A stretch of DNA of 64,000 nucleotides, from the NCBI GenBank assembly GCA_963971535.1, contig OZ020592.1, positions 125,395,937-125,459,936 of the forward strand, read 5' to 3'. A model generated the notes under the pieces. The model had not been told where the DNA came from. It worked only from the letters and a program-made list of their open reading frames with translations, and searched no databases. Both the position numbers and the translations under genes were made by a program. Source of the stretch: Notolepis coatsorum (lineage: Eukaryota; Chordata; Actinopteri; Aulopiformes; Paralepididae). The number at the start of each line of letters is the position of its first letter. Position 1 is the first letter of the stretch. Positions 35,461-48,168 of the stretch are shown here, piece by piece.

Positions 35461-36583
35461 CATACACAACATAGAATAGAAATACTTTTATTATCCCGTG
35501 GGAAATTTGACACTGCAAATCGCTCAACATTTAAACATTTAGACAGGACAGGTCACGAATTAGAATAATAACACAAATCAATCAAGTTGCCTAGGATAAG
35601 AGTAGAGTAAAATAGAATAAAAATTAAATAAAATATACAGAAATAAATACAGTAAAAACATACATGACATCATGACATTTATGGCATAGGGACATACATG
35701 ATGACATACAGGTATATACTGTAGTACTGTTACATTTGTGACATATACGATATGCAAATAATATACAGTACTGTTACCCAGAGATCCTAACAGAAAATAT
35801 TATATATATATGATGGGGATGAGACTGTACATTAGGAGGGGGGGGGGGTTGGACATTTACGGTGGCCAGTTTCGAATTGCAGTCTCCCGTAGGTGCTCTT
35901 TAAGAGCGGTTTTGAATGTGGGCAGGGGTAAAAATGGGTTTTAGGAGTGAGGTTAAGCAGTAGTCTGACCAGTTTGTTTTGTGATGTTTGTAATCTTGTT
36001 TTTAGTGCCTTTGAGGTGCTTTGGTACCATGAGGTGCAGGCATAGTTGTAGTACCCTTGAATGAGTACTGAGAGTACCCATGATTTTTGCCATTTTGTTA
36101 TCGTGAAATTGGTATTAAATTTAATTCTGAGTGGCATTAAAAAGTCTTAAAAAGCCTTAAATCTGACTGGGCTAAACCTGCAGATACCCTGATTATAGTA
36201 GGGCTGGGCGATATGGCCTCTAAATGATATCGCGATATTTTTTGGCCATATCACGACGATACACGATATATATCGCAATATTTTGACATTTCCTCTAAAG
36301 CACTTAAAAATGCTTGATTTAACCCTTTGATGCATACAGTCACGCCAATATGATGATTATAATAAGTCCCTGCAACATATGTTTGCATTATTAAACCATG
36401 AAGATGCTTTAAAAAATAATTTAATGAAAATGTACTAAGAGTAGTCTACTGACACACTAATAAAAAATGTATTTACATCTAAGACCATTTATATAAAAAG
36501 TTTGGGTGCCTTTTTTTGCACAGTACTGTGTTTTCTATCCACTTTAGCCAAACACACACACACACATATATATATATATACAC

Positions 36584-37470
36584 CAGGGTTTCCGTTAGAA
36601 AAAATTGTTGCCGGTCTCCGTGACCTGCAAGATTTCAATCTACCGGACAAATGAGATTAATTCCGGTCATAGTTTATTGAGCTTTAAAACAATTGATAGG
36701 CAGGCTATATAAAGAATGTCATCCTCAAGGCATGTAGATTTATAATATTATTACTTAAAACTAGGCTACTTTTGCGTATACAGTCATTAATATATTCCAA
36801 ATAAAATAAGTCCCTCGATACTCCGTGCTGCTGCTGACTTGAAATAAAATAGACCGCGTATGTGGGCAGTCGGTCCGACACTAAACAGCAGTCTGTTATA
36901 ATCACATTTTTATGAGCTAACGAATTCCGTTATATTGGACATTTGTATTAATTATATCAAGCGAAGAACTGAGAAAGCAGAGAGACGGCAACATTATCGT
37001 GGTTTGCGTGACGACTCTCTCCACCTCGCAACGACTTATTTGCAAAGAGTATGGCGCTGCAGAGCAGCTCATTTAGCTGTTATTGGCTCTTTTCTGGGAA
37101 CCGCACAGCAGCGCCCCCCACCCAACATTGGCTGAAAATGGCTGAATTGGAGTACTGCTGGAATACTGCATTGTGCTGTTGTTGCTCTGGCTCTGCAGCT
37201 TCACAAAAGTTCGCACACCCAGCAGTAAGCTCTCGCTGACAACGTCGTTGTCATTATTAGAAGCAATGAGGAAACAAATGTAATGATCGTTTCGTTCATC
37301 GCATAGGCTATTTAATTTTAGCCTATTTTAATACAATTCAAATAATCAAATTGTGCTTAGACTCAGGGAATTATTTTCACCGGACATTAAGACCGGAGAG
37401 ATTACATATGTCGGACTTCAACAGATTTTGCCGGTCAAATACCGGTAATTACCGGCTAACGGAAACGCTG
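36584..37470. mobile_element. hAT-type element
   Basis: Starts CAGGGTTTCCGTTAGAAAAA and ends CCGGCTAACGGAAACGCTG; perfect 8-bp duplication atatacac (36576-36583, 37471-37478). 887 bp, no transposase. The left duplication lies in a (TA)n/(CA)n tract. Confidence 0.9.
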
Positions 37471-38353
37471 ATATACACACACACTACTGTGAGAAAATAA
37501 TAATCACACACACAAAGGGATAATGGCTTATAGCAGACTTAATGATTTTAGAATATTTCAGATAATGAAATTAAATGTTTATATCATCAACTATCCAGTT
37601 AGTATTTATACTGTCTGTAACGTTTGGCTACTTTAAATCATTGAATGTAGAGAGAGCTGTACTGTATTGTACCCATTCTGCAATCTGTTAATAAAGTTTT
37701 CAATCAATCAGAGCGAGAGAGAGAGAGAGAGAGAGAGGGGGCGAGAACGAATGAGAGAGCCAGCCCCCCCCCCCCCCCCCCCCGGGTTTTGTTCTAGGTT
37801 CGCGTTTGATCGTCTAAGCTGCCGTAGGTGATGACGTCACACTCTAATGTAAACAGGAAGCGTTTAACAGACGGAGATGGAAAGTGGGTGATATACAGTA
37901 ACAGAAACGAATAACCAATAAATATGAAGTTATGTTTAAACTTCTGTTGTCAAGCGTTGTCAATATAACCCACCCCCTTTCCTCCCGAATGGAACTAGTG
38001 TTGTGGAGTCCGCTTTGACTGGTGTCCAGGGTTAGCAGCAGCTAACGCTAGTTAGCTTAGCATAATCCTAATGGTACCGTCGATAGCAGCTAACGTTAGC
38101 CCATTGCTCGTGTCAATCAAATTGCATGTTATTAAAGGTCCGCGCTGGTCTGTCTAATGAAATTACAACCGCAACATTATGCCCTGGTTGTAGGCTAATG
38201 TTTTATCCAATTTGTATGGATTAATTTAGGAGTGAAATGCGAATGAAGGGTTGCAATCACTACTCGCAAGCTTGCCCCCAGATAATATTTTCCACTCGCA
38301 CTGGCCAGATTAGGGGGCAATTTGCGACGAGATGCTCGCAGTGTACAGCCCTG

Positions 38354-39730
38354 CTCTGGCCCTTCTTGTATAGTGCTTCTGCATGTTTTGACCCGTTCAG
38401 TTTGTTGTCAATGTGCACACCGAGGTATTTGTACACCTCAACCATGTCCACATCAACTCCCCTGATGGAAACTGGGGTCACAGGTGCACTCCTCCTCCTC
38501 CCCAGCTCCACAACCAGTTCCTTGGTCTTCGCCACATTTAGCTGCAGGTGGTTTTTATCGCTATATCGTTTTATAGTGACAAAGTCCACTGCCAGTTCCC
38601 GGTATTCCCTCTCGTCACCGTCCTTTATACATCCCACTATCGCAGAGTCATCAGAAAACTTCTGAAGGTGGCAGGACTCTGACCGATAGTGGAAGTCGTT
38701 GGTGTAGACAGTGAAGAGGAAGGGAGAGAGGACTGTCCCCTGCGGGGCCCCGGTGTTGCTGACCAGTCTGTCTGACACACAGCTCCGTAGGCGCACGTAC
38801 TGTGGTCTGCCTGTCAGATAGTCCACAACCCAGGACACCAGGGTCTTCAAGCCGCGGGGGGCAGACAGGCTGCACCAGAGATGAGGGGGCGTGGGCAGTT
38901 GGGGGGGATGGAGGGGGGGGGGGGGGGGTTGCTCGAGTTGAAGGGCTGAGAGGTGTGGGGGTGGGCAGGGCAACTGGAGTGTCGGGGGGGGCAGGCAGAC
39001 TGGCCGGGGCCACTGTGTCAAACCTGTTGTAAAACAGGTTTAGCTCATTAGCCCGGTCCACATCTCCATCCACTCCCCTTCCCCCTGCCGGTTTAATGCC
39101 GGTTATGGTCTGCATTCCAGACCACACTTGTTTGATGTTATTGTTCTCCAGCTGCCCTTCCAATTTCCTCCTGTATTTGTCTTTGCCCTCTCTGAGTTTA
39201 ATTCTCAGACGCCCCTGAACTCGTTTGACCTCCTCCCTGTTGCCTGCGTTGAAAGCCCTCTTCTTCTCGTTCAGAAGGGCTTTGATGTCCTTCGTGACCC
39301 ATGGCTTGTTATTTGGGTAGCAGGTAACAGTCCTAGATGGAACATTGGAGTCCACACAAAAGTTGATGTAGTCTGTGATGCACTCTGTGAGCCCATCAAT
39401 GTCCTCTCCGTGGGGCTCACACAGTGCCTGCCAGTCTGTGACCTCAAAGCAGCCCTGTAGTGCCTCTTGAGCCTCCTCCGACCACCTTCTTACAGTTATT
39501 TTGGTCGCAGGCTGTCTTCTGACCAGAGGCACATAACAGGGGTTGAGGTGAACCAGGTTGTGGTCCGACCGGCCCAGCTGTGGTAGTGGTGAGGAGCTGT
39601 ATGCCTCCTTGATGTTGGCATAAAGCAGGTCCAGGGTCCTGTTCTCCCTGGTGTGGCAGCTGACATATTGTTTGAAGTTTGGTAGTTATTTGTCCAGTTT
39701 TACATTGTTAAAGTCCCCTGAGATGAGGAT
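38354..39730 (-). pseudogene. LINE endonuclease C-part and reverse transcriptase
   Basis: On the - strand from 39730: LILISGDFNNVKLDK, LGRSDHNLVHL (the SDH motif of APE-type endonucleases), a linker (WSEEAQEALQGCFEVTDW, CYPNNKPWVTKDIK), then after a C/G-tract frameshift near 38925 the RT motifs GAPQGTVLSPFLFTVYTNDF and FSDDSAIVG (catalytic DD). The linker contains stops and the poly-G/C stretch 38917-38930. Dead. Confidence 0.88.
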
Positions 39731-39732
39731 TA

Positions 39733-40405
39733 AAGCCTTCAAGTTTCAAGTTTCAAGTTTCTTTAATAGTTGTCATACAGAAGTACAGAATACTTTTGTA
39801 CAAAATGCTTCTTACTGTTGCGCTCCAGAGACTGTGCATGACAAGATAAGTATGAAATAAAAACATAGTAAAAATTAGAAGAAAAAAAGAGGTCACAGTG
39901 TTCAGTTTAGACATATGTACAATGTTCGTAGACGTAGTTACCATACAATATACAATACTGTGCAGTGTACTAATATACAATACTATATAGTGCAAGGCAT
40001 AAATGGACGAGGTGCAGTTTAGGTACAATTCACAGTAGGTGTACGAGTTGTAGTGCAAATCCTTTATCAATAAATATAAAGTGTAAGTGTGTTTGTGTGA
40101 TCTAAAGTGTGGAGAGTGGGTGCTGCAGTGTGTTGTTTGTTTGAGTGAGTGTGTGTGTGCGTGTGGGTGTGTGTGCTGTGTGCATTTGATGGTTGTTGCA
40201 TAGTGATTATTGTTCGTTTAGCGATTTTTGTTCGTTTAGCAGCCTGATGGCCTGGGGATAGAAGCTCCTTCTGAGTCTTTCTGTGCTCGCCATAAGACTC
40301 CGGTATCGCTTGCCTGACGGCAGCAGTTCAAAGAGGCAGTTGTTCGGGTGGCTCGAGTCCTTAATAATTCTCTTAGCCTTCCCCTTCGGGTGTTTCGTCT
40401 GGAGA
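39733..40405 (-). mobile_element. 5'-truncated LINE copy nested in the LINE endonuclease
   Basis: On the - strand it encodes RIIKDSSHPNNCLFELLPSG, RLRRSFYPQAIRLLNEQ, then a 3'UTR ending in (aaacttg)n at 39735-39760. The hexamer aaggct occurs at both junctions (about 40377-40382 and 39727-39732) and fits a target duplication. The host LINE frame continues across the insert (KHPKGKA / LILISGDFN). Confidence 0.78.
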
Positions 40406-41142
40406 CGTGCAATTGCGCCGCGGATGACGTCACACGGGGCCGTCGGGTTTGCCGAGGGGGGGATGTAAACGGCCATCATGATAACATGGGGGATTTCTCT
40501 TGGCAAATAGTATGGTCTGAGTCCTACAGCTAACATCTCTATATCCGGGTCACAGTGTCGCTCTTTGATCGTAATATGGCTGGGGTTACACCATCTCTTA
40601 TTAATAAATAAGGCAAGCCCCCCTCCTTTACGCTTGCCGCTCGCGCGGTTGCGATCAGAGCGCACAATCTGAAACCCGTCTATAGAGACATTGCTATCGG
40701 GAATATCTGTGTGCAACCATGTCTCAGAAAAACACATAATGCTACATTCACGGTATTCCTTTTGACTGCCGGTAAGCACGGCCAGCTCATCAATCTTATT
40801 TGCCAGAGACCTCATGTTGCCCATGACGACGGAGGGGAGATATGGTTTAAATCTCCTTCTCTCTCTCCTTGCTTCAGCCCTCTTCTGTCTCGCACGTCGC
40901 CCTCTTCCTCGACATCCCCGAAAGCCACCGTTTGTCCTTAGTATCTCCTCCGGGAATATGTTTGATAACTCCGGGTTGGTTAGCTGGTTGCAGCGCGCCG
41001 GCTGGTTGCATAGCGACAGCAGCTGATCTCTCGTGTAAACAAAGGACGCTCCGGTCAGCTGTTGTCCGCTCGAGAGTTGAAAGAGTAGTTCCCCCATCAG
41101 CCAGATGGACAAAAACTCTTCTAAAACTATTCTAAACTGCAT
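40406..41142 (-). pseudogene. LINE apurinic-like endonuclease, N-terminal part
   Basis: Reads a basic region (RGCRGRGRRARQKRAEARRE), SVVMGNMRSLANKIDEL (the N of the first endonuclease motif), CFSETWLHTDIPD (E-T motif) and GGGLALFINKRWC, then AVYIPPSANPTAP. The open frame of 311 codons that ends at 40207 is a chimera with the nested LINE copy. 41143-41295 is the 5'UTR. Confidence 0.85.
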
Positions 41143-41295
41143 GTCTAGAAGGACACGACTTAAATAAATAAGGACTAGTGTCCAGGTAAAAAGAATATGT
41201 ACAATAAATAACTTACGTAGAACTTGACAAAAAAGTACAAAACTGGTAGAGCGATCTGCAGCAGCGGCCGTCTCAGGCGACGCATGCGCACTTTT

Positions 41296-44065
41296 TACTA
41301 GATCTACCTCTCTAATCTATTACTAGATCTACCTCTAATCTATTACTAGATCTACCTCTAATCTATTACTAGATCTACCTATCTAATCTATTACTAGATC
41401 TACCTATAATCTATTACTAGATCTACCTCTAATCTATTACTAGATCTACCTCTAATCTATTACTAGATCTACCTATCTAATCTATTACTAGATCTACCTC
41501 TAATCTATTACTAGATCTACCTCTAATCTATTACTAGATCTACCTATCTAATCTATTACTAGACCTACCTCTCATCTATTACTAGACCTACCTCTCATCT
41601 ATTACTAGACCTACCTCTCTAATCTATTACTAGACCTACCTCTCATCTATTACTAGACCTACCTCTAACCTATTACTAGACCTACCTCTAATCTATTACT
41701 AGACCTACCTCTCTAATCTATTACTAGACCTACCTCTCATCTATTACTAGACCTACCTCTAACCTATTACTAGACCTACCTCTCTAATCTATTACTAGAC
41801 CTACCTCTCATCTATTACTAGACCTACCTCTCTAATCTATTACTAGACCTACCTCTCTAATCTATTACTAGACCTACCTCTCTAACCTATTACTAGACCT
41901 ACCTCTCTAATCTATTACTAGACCTACCTCTCTAATCTATTACTAGACCTACCTCTCATCTATTACTAGACCTACCTCTCATCTATTACTAGACCTACCT
42001 CTCTAATCTATTACTAGACCTACCTCTAATCTATTACTAGACCTACCTCTCTAATCTATTACTAGACCTACCTCTCTAATCTATTACTAGACCTACCTCT
42101 CTAATCTATTACTAGACCTACCCCTCTAATCTATTACTAGACCTACCTCTCTAATCTATTACTAGACCTACCTCTCTAATCTATTACTAGACCTACCTCT
42201 CTAATCTATTACTAGACCTACCCCTCTAATCTATTACTAGACCTACCTCTCTAATCTATTACTAGACCTACCTCTCTAATCTATTACTAGACCTACCTCT
42301 CTAATCTATTACTAGACCTACCTCTCATCTATTACTAGACCTACCTCTAATCTATTACTAGATCTACCTCTCATCTATTACTAGATCTACCTCTCTTTAT
42401 ATATATATATATCTTTTATTGGTGAAACAGGTGGTACAGAGAAGCAAAGGTTGATTATCAATATATAACGTATCACCATGTTTCTTTTTTTGCTTTTATG
42501 GGACATGACGAGACACGGACAGGACTGAAATTGAACAGGGACGACAAAAAACAATAAACAAAAACTACCCCTCTAATCTATTACTAGACCTACCTCTCTA
42601 ATCTATTACTAGACCTACCTCTAATCTATTACTAGACCTACCCCTCTAATCTATTACTAGACCTACCTATCAATCTATTACTAGACCTACCTATCAATCT
42701 ATTACTAGATCTACCTCTAATCTATTACTAGACCTACCTATCAATCTATTACTAGACCTACCTCTCTAATCTATTACTAGACCTACCCCTCTAATCTATT
42801 ACTAGATCTACCTCTAATCTATTACTAGACCTACCTATCAATCTATTACTAGATCTACCTCTAATCTATTACTAGACCTACCTCTAATCTATTACTAGAC
42901 CTACCCCTCTAATCTATTACTAGACCTACCTATCAATCTATTACTAGACCTACCTATCAATCTATTACTAGATCTACCTCTAATCTATTACTAGACCTAC
43001 CTATCAATCTATTACTAGACCTACCTCTCTAATCTATTACTAGACCTACCCCTCTAATCTATTACTAGATCTACCTCTAATCTATTACTAGACCTACCTA
43101 TCAATCTATTACTAGATCTACCTCTAATCTATTACTAGACCTACCCCTCTAATCTATTACTAGGCCTACCTCTAATCTATTACTAGATCTACCTCTAATC
43201 TATTACTAGACCTACCTCTAATCTATTACTAGACCTACCTATCAATCTATTACTAGACCTACCTATCAATCTATTACTAGACCTACCTATCAATCTATTA
43301 CTAGATCTACCTCTAATCTATTACTAGACCTACCTATCAATCTATTACTAGACCTACCTCTCTAATCTATTACTAGACCTACCCCTCTAATCTATTACTA
43401 GACCTACCTATCAATCTATTACTAGACCTACCTATCAATCTATTACTAGATCTACCTCTAATCTATTACTAGACCTACCTATCAATCTATTACTAGATCT
43501 ACCTCTAATCTATTACTAGACCTACCTCTCAATCTATTACTAGATCTACCTATCAATCTATTACTAGACCTACCTATCAATCTATTACTAGACCTACCTA
43601 TCAATCTATTACTAGACCTACCTATCAATCTATTACTAGATCTACCTCTAATCTATTACTAGACCTACCTATCAATCTATTACTAGATCTACCTCTAATC
43701 TATTACTAGACCTACCTCTAATCTATTACTAGACCTACCTATCAATCTATTACTAGACCTACCTCTCATCTATTACTAGACCTACCTCTCTAATATATTA
43801 CTAGACCTACCTCTCTAATCTATTACTAGACCTACCTCTCTAATCTATTACTAGACCTACCTCTCTAATCTATTACTAGACCTACCTCTCTAATCTATTA
43901 CTAGACCTACCTCTCTAATCTATTACTAGACCTACCTCTAATCTATTACTAGATCTACTCCTAATCTATTACTAGACCTACCTCTCTAATCTATTACTAG
44001 ACCTACCTCTCTAATCTATTACTAGACCTACCTCTAATCTATTACTAGACCTACCTCTCTAATGT
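41296..44065 (+). repeat. ctattactagac minisatellite, right block
   Basis: More than 110 units of 19-25 bp (tctctaatctattactagac ctacc and shorter ctaatctattactagatcta cc), with higher-order repeats in 42600-43740. An unrelated 165-bp piece (42393-42557) interrupts it. Confidence 0.97.
42393..42557. other. short insertion in the minisatellite
   Basis: A (ta)n stretch followed by tcttttattggtgaaacagg and a body ending aacaaaaactacccc. It looks like the inverse of a retroelement 3' end. Not identified further. Confidence 0.45.
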
Positions 44066-44165
44066 ATTACCATGACTGGATTCAAACTATTGTAGCCCTC
44101 TGTCTAGAAACAAACTCAAATAAATGAAAGAAAAACTTAGTTTTAACAGAAACACTTTCAACAGA
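44066..44165. other. spacer between two minisatellites
   Basis: One hundred bases of non-repeated intron 5 DNA. No signal seen. Confidence 0.5.
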
Positions 44166-46447
44166 TCCTGTGGCTTTACTATCAGTTCTCCCCTTGTTGA
44201 AGTGTCTACTATCAGTTCTCCCCTTGTTGAAGTGTATCTACTATCAGTTCTCCCCTTGTTGAAGTGTATCTACTATCAGTTCTCCCCTTGTTGAAGTGTG
44301 TAGTATCAGTTCTCCCCTTGTTGAAGTGTCTACTATCAGTTCTCCCCTTGTTGAAGTGTATCTACTATCAGTTCTCCCCTTGTTGAAGTGTATCTACTAT
44401 CAGTTCTCCCCTTGTTGAAGTGTGTACTATCAGTTCTCCCCTTGTTGAAGTGTCTACTATCAGTTCTCCCCTTGTTGAAGTGTATCTACTATCAGTTCTC
44501 CCCTTGTTGAAGTGTATCTACTATCAGTTCTCCCCTTGTTGAAGTGTCTAGTATCAGTTCTCCCCTTGTTGAAGTGTATCTACTATCAGTTCTCCCCTTG
44601 TTGAAGTGTGTACTATCAGTTCTCCCCTTGTTGAAGTGTATCTACTATCAGTTCTCCCCTTGTTGAAGTGTCTAGTATCAGTTCTCCCCTTGTTGAAGTG
44701 TGTACTATCAGTTCTCCCCTTGTTGAAGTGTGTACTATCAGTTCTCCCCTTGTTGAAGTGTGTAGTATCAGTTCTCCCCTTGTTGAAGTGTCTACTATCA
44801 GTTCTCCCCTTGTTGAAGTGTGTACTATCAGTTCTCCCCTTGTTGAAGTGTGTACTATCAGTTCTCCCCTTGTTGACGTGTCTAGTATCAGTTCTCCCCT
44901 TGTTGAAGTGTCTAGTATCAGTTCTCCCCTTGTTGAAGTGTCTAGTATCAGTTCTCCCCTTGTTGAAGTATCTACTATCAGTTCTCCCCTTGTTGAAGTG
45001 TATCTACTATCAGTTCTCCCCTTGTTGAAGTGTATCTACTATCAGTTCTCCCCTTGTTGAAGTGTCTAGTATCAGTTCTCCCCTTGTTGAAGTGTCTAGT
45101 ATCAGTTCTCCCCTTGTTGAAGTGTCTAGTATCAGTTCTCCCCTTGTTGAAGTGTATCTACTATCAGTTCTCCCCTTGTTGAAGTGTGTACTATCAGTTC
45201 TCCCCTTGTTGACGTGTCTAGTATCAGTTCTCCCCTTGTTGAAGTGTATGTACTATCAGTTCTCCCCTTGTTGAAGTGTCTAGTATCAGTTCTCCCCTTG
45301 TTGAAGTGTCTAGTATCAGTTCTCCCCTTGTTGAAGTGTCTAGTATCAGTTCTCCCCTTGTTGAAGTGTCTAGTATCAGTTCTCCCCTTGTTGAAGTGTC
45401 TAGTATCAGTTCTCCCCTTGTTGAAGTGTGTACTATCAGTTCTCCCCTTGTTGAAGTGTGTACTATCAGTTCTCCCCTTGTTGAAGTGTGTACTATCAGT
45501 TCTCCCCTTGTTGAAGTGTGTACTATCAGTTCTCCCCTTGTTGAAGTGTGTACTATCAGTTCTCCCCTTGTTGAAGTGTATGTACTATCAGTTCTCCCCT
45601 TGTTGAAGTGTCTAGTATCAGTTATCCCCTTGTTGAAGTGTCTAGTATCAGTTCTCCCCTTGTTGACGTGTCTAGTATCAGTTCTATCAGTTCTCCCCTT
45701 GTTGAAGTGTGTACTATCAGTTCTCCCCTTGTTGAAGTGTATGTACTATCAGTTCTCCCCTTGTTGAAGTGTATGTACTATCAGTTCTCCCCTTGTTGAA
45801 GTGTCTAGTATCAGTTCTCCCCTTGTTGAAGTGTCTAGTATCAGTTCTCCCCTTGTTGAAGTGTGTCTAGTATCAGTTCTTCCCTTGTTGAAGTGTATCT
45901 ACTATCAGTTCTCCCCTTGTTGAAGTGTGTACTATCAGTTCTCCCCTTGTTGAAGTGTATCTACTATCAGTTCTCCCCTTGTTGAAGTGTGTACTATCAG
46001 TTCTCCCCTTGTTGAAGTGTGTACTATCAGTTCTCCCCTTGTTGAAGTGTATCTACTATCAGTTCTCCCCTTGTTGAAGTGTATCTACTATCAGTTCTCC
46101 CCTTGTTGAAGTGTATCTACTATCAGTTCTCCCCTTGTTGAAGTGTCTACTATCAGTTCTCCCCTTGTTGAAGTGTATCTACTATCAGTTCTCCCCTTGT
46201 TGAAGTGTATCTACTATCAGTTCTCCCCTTGTTGAAGTGTATCTACTATCAGTTCTCCCCTTGTTGAAGTGTCTACTATCAGTTCTCCCCTTGTTGAAGT
46301 GTGTACTATCAGTTCTCCCCTTGTTGAAGTGTGTCTACTATCAGTTCCCCCCTTGTTGAAGTGTGTACTATCAGTTCTCCCCTTGTTGAGGTGTGTCTAC
46401 TATCAGTTCTACTATCAGTTCTACTATCAGTTCTCCCCTTGTTGAAG
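44166..46447 (+). repeat. about 31-bp minisatellite, 2.3 kb
   Basis: Roughly 70 units of tatcagttctccccttgttg aagtgtctac, varying as gtgtac, gtctag and gtatctac. It stops 47 bp before the exon 6 acceptor. Frames of up to 163 codons arise from the repeat and are not genes. Confidence 0.97.
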
Positions 46448-46494
46448 TGAAGTCCTCTACGTTTCATGGGTCATGTTTCTTCTCTCCTCCCCAG

Positions 46495-46626
46495 GTATCC
46501 TGGGCTCTCCTACCCAGGAAGATCTGAACTGCATCATTAACATAAAGGCCAGGAATTACCTTCTGTCTCTGCCGTCACGCTGTAAAGTCCCATGGAACCG
46601 GCTCTTTCCCAATGCGGATCCCAAAG
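46495..46626 (+). CDS. mapk1: mapk1 (ERK2) exon 6: MAPK insert
   Basis: 132 nt, phase 1 on both sides, after ttcttctctcctccccag and before AAAG|gtcaga. Encodes [56 protein letters not shown] is the ERK2 form, distinct from ERK1 (as I recall, KVAWAKLFPKSD). This segment is the MAPK insert, near the DEF-motif docking pocket. Confidence 0.98.
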
Positions 46627-47540
46627 GTCAGAACCCGAACCAGAATCCGCCTCATACTGGCTGCATTAGAACCAGCCTCATACTGGCTGCATCATTGACT
46701 CGCATATTATGAGTTGAAACTTGGGGAGTTGCCATATTCCATAATTGGATTCGGCCTCATTTCTGTAAAGTTGGTCCTACGTGATCAGAAATTATCCAGA
46801 TGTAGGAGCACAGCTGGCAGCTTCATATTGCGGAGCCGTACTTGGCTGAGGACATTTTCAGAAGCTGTGCCAATGGGGTTGGCGTCTCCATCAACTGGAT
46901 TGGCTCCGAGTTCAGATGGCATTTCAACTCCACATGAATCAAATCAAATGTATTGTAGAGCCCGAGATCACATGGAATTGCCCCCATGGGCTGTACAAGT
47001 CGAGAAGAAACGTCACAATAGATCCAGAACAAAAACGTGGTGGTGTCAAGAGTACAGACATGTAAAGGTTTATTTTGGTACTGGGACAATAATCTGAATG
47101 TCCACACAGAGCAGACAGCAATATTCTGAAGTACGTTATTATTGTTAGTGATGAAAATGTGCATGGGAATCCCTTGAGGCATTGTCATTGGTTTGAATAA
47201 GTGCCGTCTTCATTATTGGATTCAAATGTAATAATGGTAAAACATCTTCATCTTCACCCAATGATAGTAAGCATACTTTAACTTTGTTATAACACACACA
47301 CACAGATGATGTGTTTGCAGAAACTTTATTGTTTCTTTAGTGGCCTTGAGCTTGTGTATGAAAACATAATTGTGAACATATCCTAATTTAATCATGAGAC
47401 TAAAGAAATGCAGGAATAACTTGTATTATTATTATTATTATTGCCTTTATTTTTACTCACAAAAATAGTCAAGGGCAGGACCTAATTTAAATGTTGATTA
47501 AAAGACACAAAATAAAAAGTAAAAGAATACAGAGATATAT
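46627..47540. other. intron 6, mostly unassigned
   Basis: Begins with a twofold repeat of cctcatactggctgcat (46651-46692). 46990-47045 resembles the dispersed repeat at 1071. A (tta)n microsatellite lies at 47425-47443. No exon seen. Confidence 0.6.
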
Positions 47541-47830
47541 TAGATAAACAAATACAGATATAGTAGATAAAAAAATACAGATATATTAGATAAACAAATA
47601 GATATAGTAGATAAACAAATAGATATAGTAGATAAACAAATAGAGATATAGTAGATAAACAAACAGAGATATAGTAGATAAACAAAGAGATATAGTAGAT
47701 AAACAAATGGATATAGTAGATACACAAATACAGAGATATTAGATACACAAATAGAGATAGTAGTAGATAAATAAATACAGAGATATATTAGATACAAAGA
47801 GATATAGTAGATAAACAAAGAGATGTCATC
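47540..47830 (+). repeat. about 20-bp minisatellite
   Basis: Some 14 units of agatatagtagataaacaaa t with variation. The - strand Tyr/Ile-rich open frames over it are spurious. Confidence 0.93.
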
Positions 47831-48058
47831 ACGTCTCTCAGACAAAGAAGACCACCCAACCTCTTCACACAGGATGCAATGATGAGTCAAACAATTCAGT
47901 TATTCACTCAAGTTAGCCCCCCTGCCCCTAGTAGCGGCTCCCAGGCAGTGCACTTTGTGTAAGACCGAGATAAGATATTCCTTTATTGATGCCTTTATAT
48001 ATCTAGGTATGACACTGTCCTTGTTAATCCTCGCTGTTCCACCATTTCAACGCTTTAG

Positions 48059-48168
48059 CACTGGACCTGTTGGACAAGATGCTGACCTTCAACCCCCACA
48101 AGAGGATCGAGGTGGAGGAGGCCCTGGCTCACCCCTACCTGGAGCAATACTATGACCCCACAGACGAG
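48059..48168 (+). CDS. mapk1: mapk1 (ERK2) exon 7: C-lobe and common-docking region
   Basis: 110 nt, phase 1 in and phase 0 out, after atttcaacgctttag and before GAG|gtgagc. Encodes [37 protein letters not shown]. The acidic YYDPTDE is the common-docking site that binds basic D-motifs of MEK, RSK and phosphatases; both key Asp residues are present. NPHKRIEVE is the ERK2 form. Confidence 0.98.

Larger units (their letters stand above)
34005..36191 (+). mobile_element. hAT-like element (CAGGGTGTCC family), long copy
   Basis: Same ends as 12186-13446, here with a 6-bp duplication attata (33999-34004, 36192-36197). It is longer because it contains an inverted second copy of the retroposon 3' end and a 200-bp piece matching the 3' end of the surrounding LINE family (35470-35680). 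Confidence 0.85.
33838..38353. mobile_element. hAT-like element (CAGGGCTGTACGC family), host of two more
   Basis: Starts CAGGGCTGTACGCTAAGC and ends CAGTGTACAGCCCTG; 5-bp duplication ctctg (33833-33837, 38354-38358). It contains the BED-finger element 34005-36191 and the hAT 36584-37470. Other parts: 36198 has a TAGGGCTGGGCGAT hAT end; 37471-38230 carries an (AG)n tract (37712-37738), a C-tract (37766-37783) and no ORF of note. Confidence 0.7.
32073..41295 (-). mobile_element. LINE (EN-RT, CR1/L2/Rex-like), interrupted by nested elements
   Basis: Reading on the - strand: 5' end at about 41295, endonuclease N-part (41142-40406), nested LINE copy, endonuclease C-part and RT (39730-38354), hAT-like insertion (38353-33838), RT tail (33837-33794), hAT insertion, RT C-terminus (32884-32444), 3' end with ttctattctattc at 32073. 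Removing the insertions leaves about 3.1 kb, near full length for this type. It landed inside one unit of the ctattactagac array. Confidence 0.85.

Noticed and set aside
44606..45799. Several + strand open frames of 63-163 codons with repeats such as SISSPLVEV.
   Set aside because: They are translations of the 31-bp minisatellite, occur in more than one frame and have no start context, domain or codon signature.
47482..47890. Tyr/Ile-rich - strand frames resembling a membrane protein.
   Set aside because: Translation of the agatatagtagataaacaaa array.
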